Source: Delphinapterus leucas
Lineage: Eukaryota; Chordata; Mammalia; Artiodactyla; Monodontidae
Reading direction: 5' to 3'
Assembly: GCF_002288925.2 (NCBI RefSeq)
Contig: NW_022098045.1
Span: 10,073,540 to 10,137,539 of the forward strand
DNA: 64,000 nucleotides
Notes under the pieces: generated by a model
Told to the model about the DNA's origin: nothing
What the model saw: only the letters and a program-made list of their open reading frames with translations
Databases searched by the model: none
Program-made: the position numbers and the translations under genes
Shown here: piece after piece, positions 1-12,199 of the stretch
Layout of the letters: every line of letters starts with the position of its first letter
Position numbering within the stretch: the stretch's first letter is position 1

Positions 1-495
1 TCTGGATACAATGTCTTGCCCTGCCCCCAGCATCATTTTGCAACATTTTCCACCGGTTATATAATACAATATTATATAATGACTAGGCATGATGCATGCC
101 TAGTGGCACTATATTGCAATCAAGTCATGATGGCCAGTCTGTGAGCATCATTTGTCTCCTGCAACACAAGGCACATGCCTGACCAAGGCCTACCATGACA
201 TGTGACATCTAGAACTACTAAGCTATTCATGACAAGGAGGGGAGACACTGCCAAACACTGAGAAAAATAAAGCATACATGGTCCTCTATGATATTGCTGT
301 AACATTGAATTAACCAGTCCTTGAAATGCCAGGCTTGTCATGTCAGATAATAAAGCCCTTATTGCTTAAACCATCCTAAAATGATTTCAGAAACCCAGTA
401 GAGGAATAGGATAGAGGATGCTACCAAAAATCTGAGATCAGGTAGACATTAGCATTAAATTTAAAGTTCCTAACTACAAAAAAAAAGAAAAAGAG
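1..495. other. Non-coding sequence, nothing recognised
   Basis: AT-rich sequence without a plausible coding exon or a repeat I can name. Confidence 0.4.
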
Positions 496-506
496 AAAGC
501 ACACTA

Positions 507-1696
507 TTTTAAAAAAATTTTTATTGGAGTACAGTTGATTTACAATGCTGTGTTAGTTTCTGCTGTACAGCAAAGTGAATCAGTTATACATATACATATA
601 TGCACTCTTTTTTAGATTCTTTTGCCATATAGGTCATTACAGAGTATTGAGAAGAGTTCCCTGTGCTATACAATAGGTCTTTATTTGTTAACTATTTTAT
701 ATATAGTAGTGTGTATATGTCAATCCCAATCTCCCAATTTATCCCTCTGCTCTGTTTCCCCTGGTAACCACAAGTTTGTTTTCTACATCTGTGACTCTAT
801 TTCTGTTTTGTAAATAAGTTCATTTGTACCATTTTTTTAGATTCCACATATAAGTGGTATCATATGATATTTGTCTTTCTCTGTCTGACTTACTTCACTT
901 AGTATGATCATCTCCAGGTCCACCCATGTTGCTGCAAATGGCATTATTTTGTTCTTTTTTATGGCTGAATAATATTCTATTGTATATATGTGCCACATCT
1001 TCTTTATCCATTCCTCTGTTGATGGACATTTAGGTTGCTTCAATATCTTGGCTATTGTAAACAGTGCTGCAATGAACACTGGGGTGCATGTATCCTTTCA
1101 GATTATGGTTTTCTCCGGATTTATGCCCAGGAGTGGAATTGCTGGATCATACGGTATTTCTATTTTAGTTTTTTAAGGAAGCTCCATACTGTTCTCCAGA
1201 GTGGCTGTACCAATTTACATTCCCACCAACAGTGTAGGAAGGTTCCCTTTTCTCTACACTTTCTCCAGCATTTATTGTTTGCAGACTTTTTGATGATGTC
1301 CATTCTGACTGGTGTGAGGTGATACCTCATTGTAGTTTTAATTTGCATTTCTCTGATAATTAGTGATGTTGAGCATCTTTTCATGTGCTTTTTGGCCATC
1401 TGTATGTTTTATTTGGAGCAATGTCTATTTAGATCTTCTGCCCATTTTCTGATTGGGTTGTTTTGGTTTTGTTTGGTTTGTTTGTTTTTTTTGACATAGA
1501 GCTGCATTAACTGTTTGTATATTTTGGAGATTAATCCCTTGTCGGTCACTTCATTTGAAAATATTGCCTCCCATTCTGTGGGTTGTCTTTTCATTTTGTT
1601 TATGGTTTCCTTTGCTTCTTTCCTTCGCAGAAGCTTTTAAGTTTAATTAGGTCCCATTTGTTTATTTTTGGTTTCTTTTTCATTACTCTAGGAGGT
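507..1696 (-). mobile_element. L1 3' end, 5'-truncated, with 10-bp TSD
   Basis: On the minus strand this reads as the C-terminal part of L1 ORF2 (broken into frames at 1594-1409, 1399-1160 and 1079-837) followed by the 3' UTR and poly-A tail. Flanks share AAAGCACACT (496-505 and 1697-1706), so this is one retrotransposition event truncated at the 5' end. No protein can be made from it. Confidence 0.9.
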
Positions 1697-1931
1697 AAAG
1701 CACACTCTTTAGAAAAGGAAATTTTTTCCTGATACTAATTGTATGAGAAATTTATCACGAGAAGATAAAGGACACAGAATAACATAATGGAGGCAATATG
1801 TCTATGGCAAGATTGCTAATGCCCCCCAAAACTCCATGTGCTCCTCACCATTTCCCAGCTCCCATGAAGCCTACTGGTATCATGTCACTAATTCTTAACA
1901 ACAGAATGTGAGTTAAAGTGATGTGTCACTT

Positions 1932-2253
1932 ATTTTTATATAAATTTATTTATTTTATTTCTTTTTGGCTGCATTGGGTCTTCATTGCTGTGCGCGGGAT
2001 TTCTCTAGTTGCGGCAAGTGGGGGCTACTCTTCATTACAGTGCATGGGCTTCTCATTGCGGTGGCTTGTCTTGTTGCAGAGCACGGGCTCTAGGCACACA
2101 GGGTTCAGCAGTTGTAGTACGCAGGCTCAGTAGTTGTGGTGCACAGGCTTAGTTGCTCCATGGCACGTGGGATCTTCCTGGACCAGGGCTCGAACCCGTG
2201 TCCCCTGCATTGGCAGGCAGATTCTTAACCACTGTGCCACCAGGGAGGCCCCC
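1932..2253 (-). mobile_element. CHR-type SINE (long form)
   Basis: tRNA-derived SINE in reverse orientation, with the pol III A and B box region at its right end and an AT-rich tail at its left. Perfect 13-bp TSD TGATGTGTCACTT at 1919-1931 and 2254-2266. Confidence 0.95.
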
Positions 2254-2614
2254 TGATGTGTCACTTCTAATCCAAGAAGCGTGTACCTCATCCATACCCT
2301 CTCTCTCTCTTGTCCATGCAGCTGGAAACAAAGTACTATAAGACAGAAGAATTGCAAGATAAAAGCAACTTGAATCCCTGAGTCACCACTTGGAGGAGAG
2401 TCAAGCAGGGGAGCCACCCAATCTACATCAGACTATGACAAAAAAGAGAAATAAACCTTTGTTGTGTTAAGCCACTGAGATTTTCAGTTTTTTCTGTTCC
2501 ACTAAGATTTTCAGCTAGTTAGCCTAGCCTGACTGCTACATCTCCAATCAGTGATTTTACACTCTACTTCATTAAGATTTTGGAATCAAGAATGTCATTT
2601 AAAATAGGTAGGGA

Positions 2615-2933
2615 GGGCTTCCCTGGTGGCGCAGTGGTTAAGAATTCGCCTGCCAATGCAGGGGATGCGGGTTCAAGCCCTGGTCCAGGAAGATCCCACA
2701 TGCCGTGGAGCAACTAAGCCTGTGCCCCACAACTACTGAGCCTGCATGCCACAGCTACTGAAACCTGTGCGCCTAGAGCCCGTGCTCCACAAGAGAAGAC
2801 ACCGCAGTGAGAAGCCCGTGCACCACGATGAAGAGGAGCCCCACTCTCCGCAATTAGAGAAAGCCCGTGTGCAGCAACGAAGACCCAATGCAGCCGTAAA
2901 TAAATAAATAAACTTTATTTAAAAAAATAAAAT
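2615..2933 (+). mobile_element. CHR-type SINE (long form)
   Basis: Starts with GGCTTCCCTGGTGGCGCAGTGG (A box region) and has a B-box-like GGTTCAAGCCC; ends in TAAATAAATA. TSDs at 2601-2614 and 2934-2947 differ at one base. Confidence 0.95.
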
Positions 2934-2947
2934 AAAATAGATAGGGA

Positions 2948-3075
2948 ATTCCCTGGTGGTCCAGTGGTTAGGACTCTGTGCTTCCACCGCAGGGGGCACA
3001 GGTTCAGTCCCTGGTCTGGGAACTAAGATCCCGCAAGCCATGCGGTCCAGCCAAAAAATAAACTAATTAATTAAA
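2948..3075 (+). mobile_element. CHR-type SINE (short form)
   Basis: Short subfamily (TTCCCTGGTGGTCCAGTGG head, AACTAAGATCCCGCAAGCC end) inserted directly after the previous SINE, using the A-rich tail and TSD region of the earlier copy as its target. Confidence 0.88.
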
Positions 3076-3085
3076 TAGATAGATG

Positions 3086-4090
3086 GTTTAGGTTTAATTC
3101 TTCCAAGTTGACCACACTCTTCCCTTTACCTAACTATCCTCAGCGCATCTCCCAAACACACACAGAAATACACACTACTATTTGGTATCTTTTCTTGAGT
3201 CCACTAGGCCTCCTATCTCTCTAATAGAGGCTCCTCTCTCAGGGGAGTCTTGGTCACATCATTCTATTTTATCCATTCTCTGCAGCATTTAGGAAGCTGA
3301 AGACAGAGAAGGAAGATGAGGATAAGTTTAAAACACGAATTTAAATGATGATAAGAAAGAGAACATCACCAGAAGGTTTTATCCATATAGGGAGAGTCCT
3401 CTTCCTCAGCATTAAAAAAAATCATATCATATCAAACATACCACTTCAAATGCTCTAAGAATTCAATAATCTATTGCCATATAAAAAGTACGCCAAACCA
3501 AAAATACTTGAGATCTTCAAACAAACACTTTCTTGACTAAAAACTCCTAGACACATATATTATTTCAACTGTATAGAAATAAATTTTGAAAGAGTAAAAC
3601 ACTGAGGGAAAAAAGGGTAGATGTGCAGTGAAACGTTGTTGGATTTCATCATTTCAGGTGCCAATCTGTACACTTTTCCTACCTCTGTCTTCCTGGGTAT
3701 AATGCATGCACTGAGCTGCTCCAGCCCTCGACCTGGAGATGCTTAACACTGAGTCATCCTTCCTGGTAGACTGCCTAGGGAGGGAGTCACTGGGACCTCC
3801 AATTCTAACCTGAGCCCCCTTTACTGCCACTCAGACTCAGGATGCTATCTCCCAAAATGACCGTTAATTTCCTTTGTGGAACCTGAATCTCTTTCCCCCT
3901 TAAGGTCCTATTATTAAGTTTCTGCTTGTGGGTTTATAGAAATTATTCTTTGGTCCCTATTGCAACTTATTGTTCCTAAAATTATTATTAGTCCTGTACC
4001 CACCTCCCCCCAAAAAAACCCTACTCCCTAAGGTTGGGACCTACAACCAAGGACGGTTAATAATACTGAGTATCTGCTAGTCGGTTTTCC
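3086..4090. other. Non-coding sequence, nothing recognised
   Basis: No coding exon or repeat that I can name. Long open frames are absent. Confidence 0.4.
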
Positions 4091-4094
4091 TACA

Positions 4095-4215
4095 GAATCT
4101 TTAAATCCCCACAACTACACTTGAAGGTAGGTACTATTATTGGCCCCACTCTGAAGAAGTTCAGTCACTTGCCCAGAGTTTCCAGGCTAGGAAGTGGCAA
4201 AGTCACTGCTGTCTG
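4095..4215 (-). repeat. MIR remnant
   Basis: Contains the reverse MIR core order: GGTAGGTACTATTATT, then a TTCAGTCACTTGCCCA segment and GAAGTGGCAAAG. Confidence 0.65.
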
Positions 4216-5259
4216 ACACTATTTAAGAAATTCAATGTACCGTGGTATAATGGATTTCAGTAAATTAAGGAACTATCCACAGACTAGCCAGGGAGAGTGA
4301 TTATTGGGCTGAAGGTCACGTGACGTTCCTATACTGTCTAGGGACTCCCAGGCCTAGGTGGATGGGACAGCACCTGCTCAAGAGAGACCTGAGTGTGTGC
4401 ATGTGTTTGTGATGGTGACAGGTGGGGAAGGGAATCAGCCCAGTCAGGAAGGTATTACCCAAGTCTGTCCATAAATGGGCAGCTCAGAAACAAAAGCTGA
4501 GCTCAGGTTAATTTTTCCATCAGTAAATCAAAAAACACAAATGTAAATTTTTTAACTTTTGGTGTTAGCCAAAAATTTAGGCAAGCTAATCCAAACACTG
4601 AGGGCCTGCACATACATAGGGAACCCTAGTTATGTGATGTGGGCACTGCTAGGTCTGAGTTGAGGGAAGAGGGTCAAAGGGCTCCTTAAAAATGTTTCAC
4701 CAGTTGCTGACCATCTTCTCAGTGCTGAACCGATCCAGCCTCTTTTCCCCACTCCACACTCTCCCTCAGGAGTCAGAGTTAAATCAATCCAATCTTTGGA
4801 ATGTTCCTTATTGTTTTAAATCTACACTGTGTTATATTCAAAGTAAGGGGAAAAGACAAGATTCCAGTTCTTTGTATAGATTAAAAAAAAAAAAAGTGAA
4901 ACTGAACTATTTGGTCCAAGAGAAACATACTCACACTCACACTCATTTATTTAAGCCATATGTGAACTTATAAGTGAAATTTAACATCAGGTTTCAAACC
5001 ATGCATTGAATAAGAGCACCCTCATCAGGCCACACCTAATGTACTGAGTTATATTAATGGTGCTAAACTGCCGCTCAGCTTCCAAGATGGGGAAGTTGTG
5101 CAAGAATAAGCAAAGTTTGCAGAAGCATATGCTAGCCATCCTATAATTGCCCCCCAAAGTCATCTTACCCAAATTATCATTTAGCAAAGGCAATTTCTGG
5201 GCAATATTTAACGTGTAGGTGGGGAAAAGAACACTAAAGTCAAAATGTTTTAGTTCAAG

Positions 5260-5425
5260 CTCTACAATTAACTACATGACCTTGAGAAAGTCAATGAACC
5301 TCTCTTAGCCCCCATCTCTAAGATGGGTATAATCCTTACTAAGTCTGTGCCACTAGGCTCAAATAAGATACATCTCAAAGTACTTGTTAAATATAAAGCA
5401 ATTATAAATGTCAAGTATTATCAGT
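5260..5425 (+). repeat. MIR remnant
   Basis: Forward MIR core: GACCTTGAGAAAGTCAATGAACCTCTCT, with a shifted copy of the ATCTCTAAGATGGG part and a TATTATCAGTATTA end. Confidence 0.65.
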
Positions 5426-5701
5426 ATTATCTCTACTGAAATGATATAGCATGAGGCATCACTTCATTTTGGGAAGATCAAGAAGGTAATACTTGACTTA
5501 AATAACAAAAGACATGGTTATTTCTGTGTGATAGTTATCCACTTTTTAAAAAAATGAATGTCATCTTTAATTACGAAAAAAAAGAAAAAAAGAAAGAAAA
5601 AACAAACATTATCTTTGCACAGGATCTTTACTACACAGAAAGATGTGCACTTCAGACTCACATCTTAGATGATCTACTTTTTAGCTCCTTTTAGAGGTTT
5701 T

Positions 5702-5915
5702 TTGTTTTTGTTTTCGTTTTTTGCGGTACGCGAGCCTCTCAGTGCTGTGGCCTCTCCCGTTGCGGAGCACAGGCTCCGGACGCGCAGGCTCAGCGGCCAT
5801 GGCTCACGGGCCCAGCCGCTCCGTGGCATGCGGGATCTTCCCGGACCGGGACACAAACCCGTGTCCCCTGCATCAGCAGGCAGACTCTCTACCACTGCGC
5901 CATCAGGGAAGCCCG
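5702..5915 (-). mobile_element. CHR-type SINE
   Basis: Young-looking reverse copy with a T-rich left end and a head complement GGGAAGCCC at its right end. TSD TTTTAGAGGTTTT at 5689-5701 and 5916-5928. Confidence 0.95.
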
Positions 5916-6647
5916 TTTTAGAGGTTTTGAATCATTTAAAATAGAGGTCAACATCAACAAAGATTCATTAAGTACCAGAGGTAGGGCACTATGCTAGGAA
6001 TTCAGAGCCCAGAGAAAGGCACCAAATTTGTATTTCAATCTCAGATGCTAGGAGGCAGCTCAAGAGGTCATCTAACGAACCCAGTAAGTTTCTCCTATAG
6101 CTCCTGTGTCAGAGAAAGATCTCAGGATAAAAATCTGGCAAGTATAGTTACCTCTAAAAGTGTGGTTCTAGGTAGGACCATCACATCTGTATTGTTTTGA
6201 AAGTTTTAAATAATAAATACATTTTGCTTTGTCATGGAAGGAATCAAACAAAAATGATTTGTAGAAGTTAGTAAACTTTTTTAAAGACTGAAGCCAAAAA
6301 ACATGGTCCTTAGTTTCAAAGGACATTCTAGAGATAATGATGCCCAGCCTAAAGCAGGACGCCAGACTCCTTCGCTTGCATCTCACCTATAAGAGTTTTG
6401 AAGGCTATTTATCTTGAATAGTGTTTTAAGTGAAACATCTAAATTTTTTTCATCATAAATAGAAATACTTTCAAAAGATATAGTTCTTGGTATGCTGTAA
6501 ATATTGTATACAATTGAATCTAAATATCATAGCAATTTGACACACATTAATAAACAAGCTCCTCTTTGAAACAGAAACCGCTCAAGGCATTTTAAGCAGA
6601 AAGGAATTTAATACAGAGAATTAGGTTCATACAGAATCACCATAACG

Positions 6648-6851
6648 GGGACTTCCCTGGTGGTCCAGTGGTTAAGACTCCGCGCTCCCAATGCAGGGGG
6701 CCCAGGTTGGATCCCTGGTCAGGGAACTAGATCCCACAAGCCGCAACTAAGAGCCCGCATGCCGCAACTAAGAAAAGATCCCGCATGCCACAACTAAGAC
6801 CCGGCACAGCCAAATAAATAAATAAATAAAACTGTAAAAAAACAAAAAACC
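6648..6851 (+). mobile_element. CHR-type SINE (short form, extended)
   Basis: GGACTTCCCTGGTGGTCCAG head, repeated CCGCAACTAAG units, TAAATAAATA tail. TSD CACCATAACG at 6638-6647 and 6852-6861. Confidence 0.95.
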
Positions 6852-7683
6852 CACCATAACGAGCTCTTAAATAAGCTTCCAAAAGTCCAGCCTAGGCAAA
6901 TCTACAGAGATAGAAAGTAAATATGTAGTTTCCTAGGAATGGGGTGGGGGGCGGGGAATAGGGAGTGACAACTAATAGGGTAAGTAATTTTATTGGAACA
7001 CAGCCCTGTCCACTCCTGTACTGTGTATGGTTGCTCTTCCACTACAAGGGGGAGTTGAATACTTGTGACAGAGACCGTATGACTATTTACTATCTGGCCC
7101 TTTAAGAAAAAGTCTGCCAATCCCTGCTTTTATTCAAAGATGCAATGTTGAACGGTCAGAAATAAACATGTAACTTTTCACCTTCTCTTCCTTGAAATGA
7201 AGCTTATAAATAAGCACCCAGGGCACTGAATGAGACACTGGTGAAAGCAACTCCTCACCAGGCTGTTTATCACTAATAAGAATTGTAAAAATACAGAGTG
7301 GTCCACCTTGCAGATTGAAATTTCCCAGCACACATTTTACAAACTTTATTCTAAATCTAAGATAAACAATAGTTTTGTTTTTAATGGTAATATTTATAGT
7401 ACACCAGAAATTGCAGCCTTTGCAACTATTTAAGTTTATGATGAAAAATTTTAGATGTCACCTTAAAAATATATGTGGAGTACATGGCAGTTTTTGTTTG
7501 TTTTTTGTTTGTTTACTTGTTTTCAAAATTCCTAGGGAGGGCATAGTACAAGCAAAAATGTTTAAAGATCACTGGCCTAAAGATGAAAAGTCATCTTTGA
7601 TTTTAGCAAGAGCCCTAGATGGATGTATAACATCCCCCTCCCTAATTAGAATTATCAGAATTACCTTAAAAGTTAGCTATCTT

Positions 7684-7799
7684 GGGACTTCCCTGGCAGT
7701 CCAGTAGTTAAGACTCTGAGCTTCCAATGCAGGGGATGCAGTTTCGATCCCCGGTCAGGGAACTAAGATCCCACATGCCACGTGGTGCGACTAAAAAAA
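7684..7799 (+). mobile_element. CHR-type SINE (short form)
   Basis: Short subfamily copy ending in poly-A, with 13-bp TSD AGTTAGCTATCTT at 7671-7683 and 7800-7812. Confidence 0.95.
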
Positions 7800-7939
7800 A
7801 GTTAGCTATCTTTTTTTAAAATTCTTAAGACATATAGTGTCTCTGTTCATTCAGTATATCACATTATAGAGGTTTCCAGAAGAAAACATCTATATATAAG
7901 TTAGTCTGAGTATGGATACATAAGTGAAGGGAAACTAAC

Positions 7940-8175
7940 ATTGATAGAGCATCCACTGTTTGCCAGATTCTCTACATAAATTATCTTATTAATTCCACTT
8001 TGAGCTATGTATTATTATGTTAATCCCATTTTTCAGCTAAAAAGCAAAACTGATACCAAGTGAGTTTAGGTAATATACTTTAGACCCATACAGCTAGTAT
8101 GCAGCAGAGCTAGGATACAAACCCAAGACTGTTTGACATGAAAGCCCATGTACTTTCTACTCCCTGCACCACTTG
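7940..8175 (-). repeat. MIR, nearly full length
   Basis: Reverse MIR order is visible: AGCATCCACTGTTTGCCAG, TATTATGTTAATCCC, CCCATACAGCTAGTATGCAG and a diverged tRNA-related end. Confidence 0.7.
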
Positions 8176-8864
8176 GTTCAGCTTTCTTACACCTCGGGTC
8201 TGTATTTGCATGTGTCTGAGTCTATGACATGCAAATATTCTGGAACCTACAGTGATAATACTAGTTCCTAACAGTCCCTGGCACTTAGTTCCCCTGAAAT
8301 CATCAGCTGACAGTAGTCAAATTATGTAACAACCAATGGGGCACCAGCACCAGCCACTCTAAACCGATGCCCCCATAAAGATGGGTACAGGGCTACCTGG
8401 GTTTACCAGCTGAATCTCAACCCTGACTGCACCTAAAACCAAACCATTTTTCAGATAAAGAAGCTAAAGACTAAGAGATTAATGTCCTGCCAAATGTCGT
8501 ACCATCAGTTACCAGCTGGACCAGAATAGAACACCAGCCTCCAGAATCTCTTGTATTTTAGTGATTGATTGACAAGTGTGTGAATGACTGACATAACTCT
8601 ATTTTCTTTCTTTTACAATCTAAAAGAACTCAGGATGCCTTCATGTATACAATCTCCAGTGCCGGAGCATGGGCATTACAGGATGGTTTCAAATAAGCAA
8701 CTAAAGGTTCAGGATAAATCTGTGAATATCTGTTAAATGATTCCAGTCCTGATACCTGCCCTACTTCTCGTCCTTTTGTACCTCATCATCCACTGCTTGC
8801 ATTTTACCAATGGAGAATGGTGCAACTCACAGTGCATGCAAAAAACCTAAGGATTTTGTTAAAT

Positions 8865-8995
8865 TGCAGTCTAATTCAGTAGATCTGGGGTGAGGGCCAA
8901 GATTCTGCATTTTTAACAAGTTCCCAAGCGATGCCAGTGTTGCCAAGTGTTGCTTAAAGCATGGAAACCATGCTTTAAGGAAGAAGGACTTAGAC
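8865..8995. mobile_element. hAT-Charlie-type MITE remnant (MER5/MER20 type)
   Basis: Contains the TCAGTAGATCTGGGGTGAGG ... TTCTGCATTTTTAACAAGTTCCCA series typical of this group of non-autonomous hAT elements. The ends are eroded and the exact family is uncertain. Confidence 0.5.
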
Positions 8996-9185
8996 CATAT
9001 TGTATGAGGAGTGTTACTTTACACAAGGATTTTCTAAATTAAAAAAATAATAATAAAGATTAAATGATGTTTAGGATTACCCAAATTGACAGTCTCTAAA
9101 ATCTATATTTCTGAGCACTGAACTCTACCCAGTAAGCAAGTTGCTTCATCTGATGTGTTGGGGAATGGAATTATCATACCTCCTT

Positions 9186-9188
<3 letters not shown>

Positions 9189-9217
<29 letters not shown>
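9189..9217. repeat. Poly-A tract, 29 bases
   Basis: Uninterrupted A run with no recognisable element directly upstream, so it may be a slipped simple repeat or the tail of an element too old to see. Confidence 0.9.
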
Positions 9218-9219
<2 letters not shown>

Positions 9220-10064
9220 AAAACTATTATATGAACATACCTACCCTGGATTACATTATCTTTTATACTTTAATAAAAGTAATGATGCTGCCTAGAAGAA
9301 TACCTACTAAAAGTGTATGCTCCATTTTTCTCATGGCTAGAAATTCATGAGATTCTACTTCTCTTTTACCTGGCTCATTACTCTTCACGCTGCTTTCTAA
9401 AATCAACTCTACCACCAAGTGGACAATACAAAAATCGGTTTATATGATACAATATTCAGCCTTCTTCCAAATCCATCCTCCAACTTCACAGGTTAGTGAA
9501 GGGTTATTAATTCTGGGCTAATAAATAGAACCCCAGTAGAACTCACTACTTTAAGATGGACAATCTCAAAATAAGCCATATTAATGAATCATTTTCCAGT
9601 CCCATTTAAACGATGACATCTGAACAGAACCGACACTGCTGATCAGAGAATGTGTAACAACAGGTTAAATATTTTCCTCCATGGACACCAATGATTAGAA
9701 TACACGATTAAAGGGGTTTTCTAACATTTGAACTCATACTAAGTAGTAATTCACAACCACAGATCTTGAACAATGAAAGCAACATGGTTTTCACTGCTTT
9801 TATCTTGCATTTTTATAATTCTATGCCTACTTCAAAAGCAGGGACACGGAAACAAGCAACATTACAGAGAAGCATAACACAGTGAAGAGCACCAGGGCCC
9901 TTCCACTGTGGGGAGTGTGTTGTGGCCCTCTCCTTCACTCTGGCTCAGGCATGTAATTTATTTTGGCCAACAGGATATTAGTAGATGTAACACAAGCAGA
10001 GCCTTGGAAAGAGCTTGATTGAGTTTATTTGTTCTTGCTCCTCTGCTATCACCATGAGAACATG

Positions 10065-10385
10065 CCTTCTGTATTTATTTGTTTATAGAATTTGTATTTA
10101 GGATTTTTATTTCTATAAATTTCCCTCTAAAGACTGTTTCAGCTCCATCCTATATTTTGGCATGTTGTGTTTTCATTTTCATTCATGTCAAAGTATGAGG
10201 GAATATCTCTGGTGATTTCTTCTTTGACCCATTGGTTATTTTAGGAGTATGTTATTTAATTTTCACATATTTTGAGTTTTGCAAAATTTCTTCTGTAATT
10301 GGTTTCTAATTTTATTGAATTGTGATTAGAGAATATATTTTGTAATTATTTCAATACTTTTAAATTTATTGAGGCTTATTTTCCT
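10065..10385 (-). repeat. Old L1 ORF2 fragment
   Basis: Reverse complement of the conserved ORF2 segment (TATAAATTTCCCTCT, TTTTGGCATGTTGTGTTTTCATTTTCATT, TTGACCCATTGGTTATTT). It is heavily diverged and without an open frame. Confidence 0.7.
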
Positions 10386-10389
10386 CACA

Positions 10390-11825
10390 CTACCTACACC
10401 GTTTGTTGTTGCTACCACTTGTTAGAGTTGTTGCTATTTGTTTAGTGACTTTCCTGAACTAATTCTGTAAAGTCTACATTCTTTGCCATGTTAGTGTCTC
10501 TACTTGGTTAACTCATTAGTGAGCTAATGATTAGACAGAAATTTCCTTAAACCCCTGGAACCAATCAATCTCCCAGATTTTGCTATGAGTGTCTCTGTGT
10601 CGATACTGGAGCATGCCTTTAAAACTCAGTTTATAACTCCAGCTTAGCCTTCACTTCCTGCCTGCATAGAACCATGTGCTCAATTAGGAACGAGCGCTTA
10701 GGGCCTTCTCAGGTCTTTTCTAAGCATGCTCACAGCTCTTCCATGTACATGGTCTTCTAAATTACCAAGAATATTTCAGAGCTTTTCAAAGCCCCTATGA
10801 ACAGTGCATTCACCATAATGCTAGTCTACCATTTCCCCCAACTGCTATCCATCTTAGGCACCTGCAAAGTTAAATTCTTTGCCTTTAATTGTCCTTGACA
10901 ATGCCCCCTGTGGGAGGAGAAGATTTTTAGCATTGAGTGAGCCCTGAGCTAGCCTCATAAGTGAAGTCTCCCAGGGAACCACCAGACAAACCAGATAATA
11001 ACAATTCTATAAGAATGAGGCTTTGAATAAGTCCCATATACATTTTGCCCTCTCTGGTGACTGCCAAGCTGTCCAGAAATGTGGGCTGTTATTTTTTAAG
11101 GCTATTACATAGCTGGAAAGTGGGTGAGGGGTGGACTATGGCAAGTTAAAATGCCACAGAGCTCACTGTTCATACCAAGATTCAGCCATTTTTCTTGAAT
11201 AAACAATTCCTGGGTTACTACAAGCCTTTGGTTAATTTCTAGAGTTCTAAAAAAGGTGATTCTGAATATTTTTGGCAGTTTTTTCATTGCTCTTAAGGAG
11301 GGGAAAATCTTTGGAGGTCCTTTTTTCTGCCATTTTTGCTGACATTCTCCCATAACCTTTTTTAAGCCAAAAGTGATCCAAACCACAGCTAAATACAAAA
11401 GCACTAGTAGCCAGACCTCAGCATCATGGGAATGAAGAGTTAGGAGTTGTGAAGTAATGAAGACATAACAAAGAGTCTAAGTCTTCTGTGAAATTGTCCC
11501 ATAAGGCCCATGCAGAATACCCACTAATTTCCTACACCTCTTCATCGTCCTCTAATTAAACCTGCTCTTCCTTACACCAGCACTAAGATAAATGAGAGTA
11601 AGCTAATTCAATCTTATTAATTCCCTGTTTTGTTTAATCACTAGAGATTGTTTTCTACTCTTTCTGTTTCAAATACACCTTGACTCAGTTACAATATTTC
11701 TGCAAAGGAATGTGCTCTACATCCAAACAGTCACTTTATAAACTTTTTTAAACCCAACAGATTTAACAAAAAATTAGCTATCTGCAATTAATGGCTGAAA
11801 CCAATACTGTAAAAAATAAGTGGTG
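10390..11825. other. Non-coding sequence, nothing recognised
   Basis: A 99-codon minus-strand frame (11404-11105) occurs but has no recognisable domain, splice context or promoter. I see no gene here. Confidence 0.4.
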
Positions 11826-11829
11826 TAGG

Positions 11830-12070
11830 CTGGTAGATAACTGGAGCCCTCTGAAGGAAGTAACACTTAAGCTGGATTTTGAAGGATGGAAGAGGAATTA
11901 GGAGAATGTGGGGAAAGATTATATGTCCAAGAGCTTCCAGCCCAGAATCAGCATAATATGATGTCAGATCAGTGAGCAGACTGTAGTGGTAGATCATGTG
12001 GGAAGGGGAAGAAGGTTAAACTTAGGGAGATACTGGGCTTTAAGAAGCCAACAGAAAACCTTAAACAACA
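11830..12070 (-). repeat. Ancient L2-like repeat
   Basis: Resembles the widely repeated GAAGGATGGAAGAGGAATTAGGAGAATGTGG ... AGAGCTTCCAG series by eye. The family is uncertain. Confidence 0.4.
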
Positions 12071-12199
12071 GGCAGAGAATTTTGGACTCCACTTGTAGGA
12101 CAACAGTTCACAACCATTTTCTCTCTTCCAATGCACTTGAGAGATGCAATCGCTCCCAGTGCCAGCAATGGCACACAATTCAAGAGATCCTCAAATATG

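Noticed and set aside
11105..11404. 99-codon minus-strand frame
   Set aside because: Composition and lack of any recognisable motif suggest chance.
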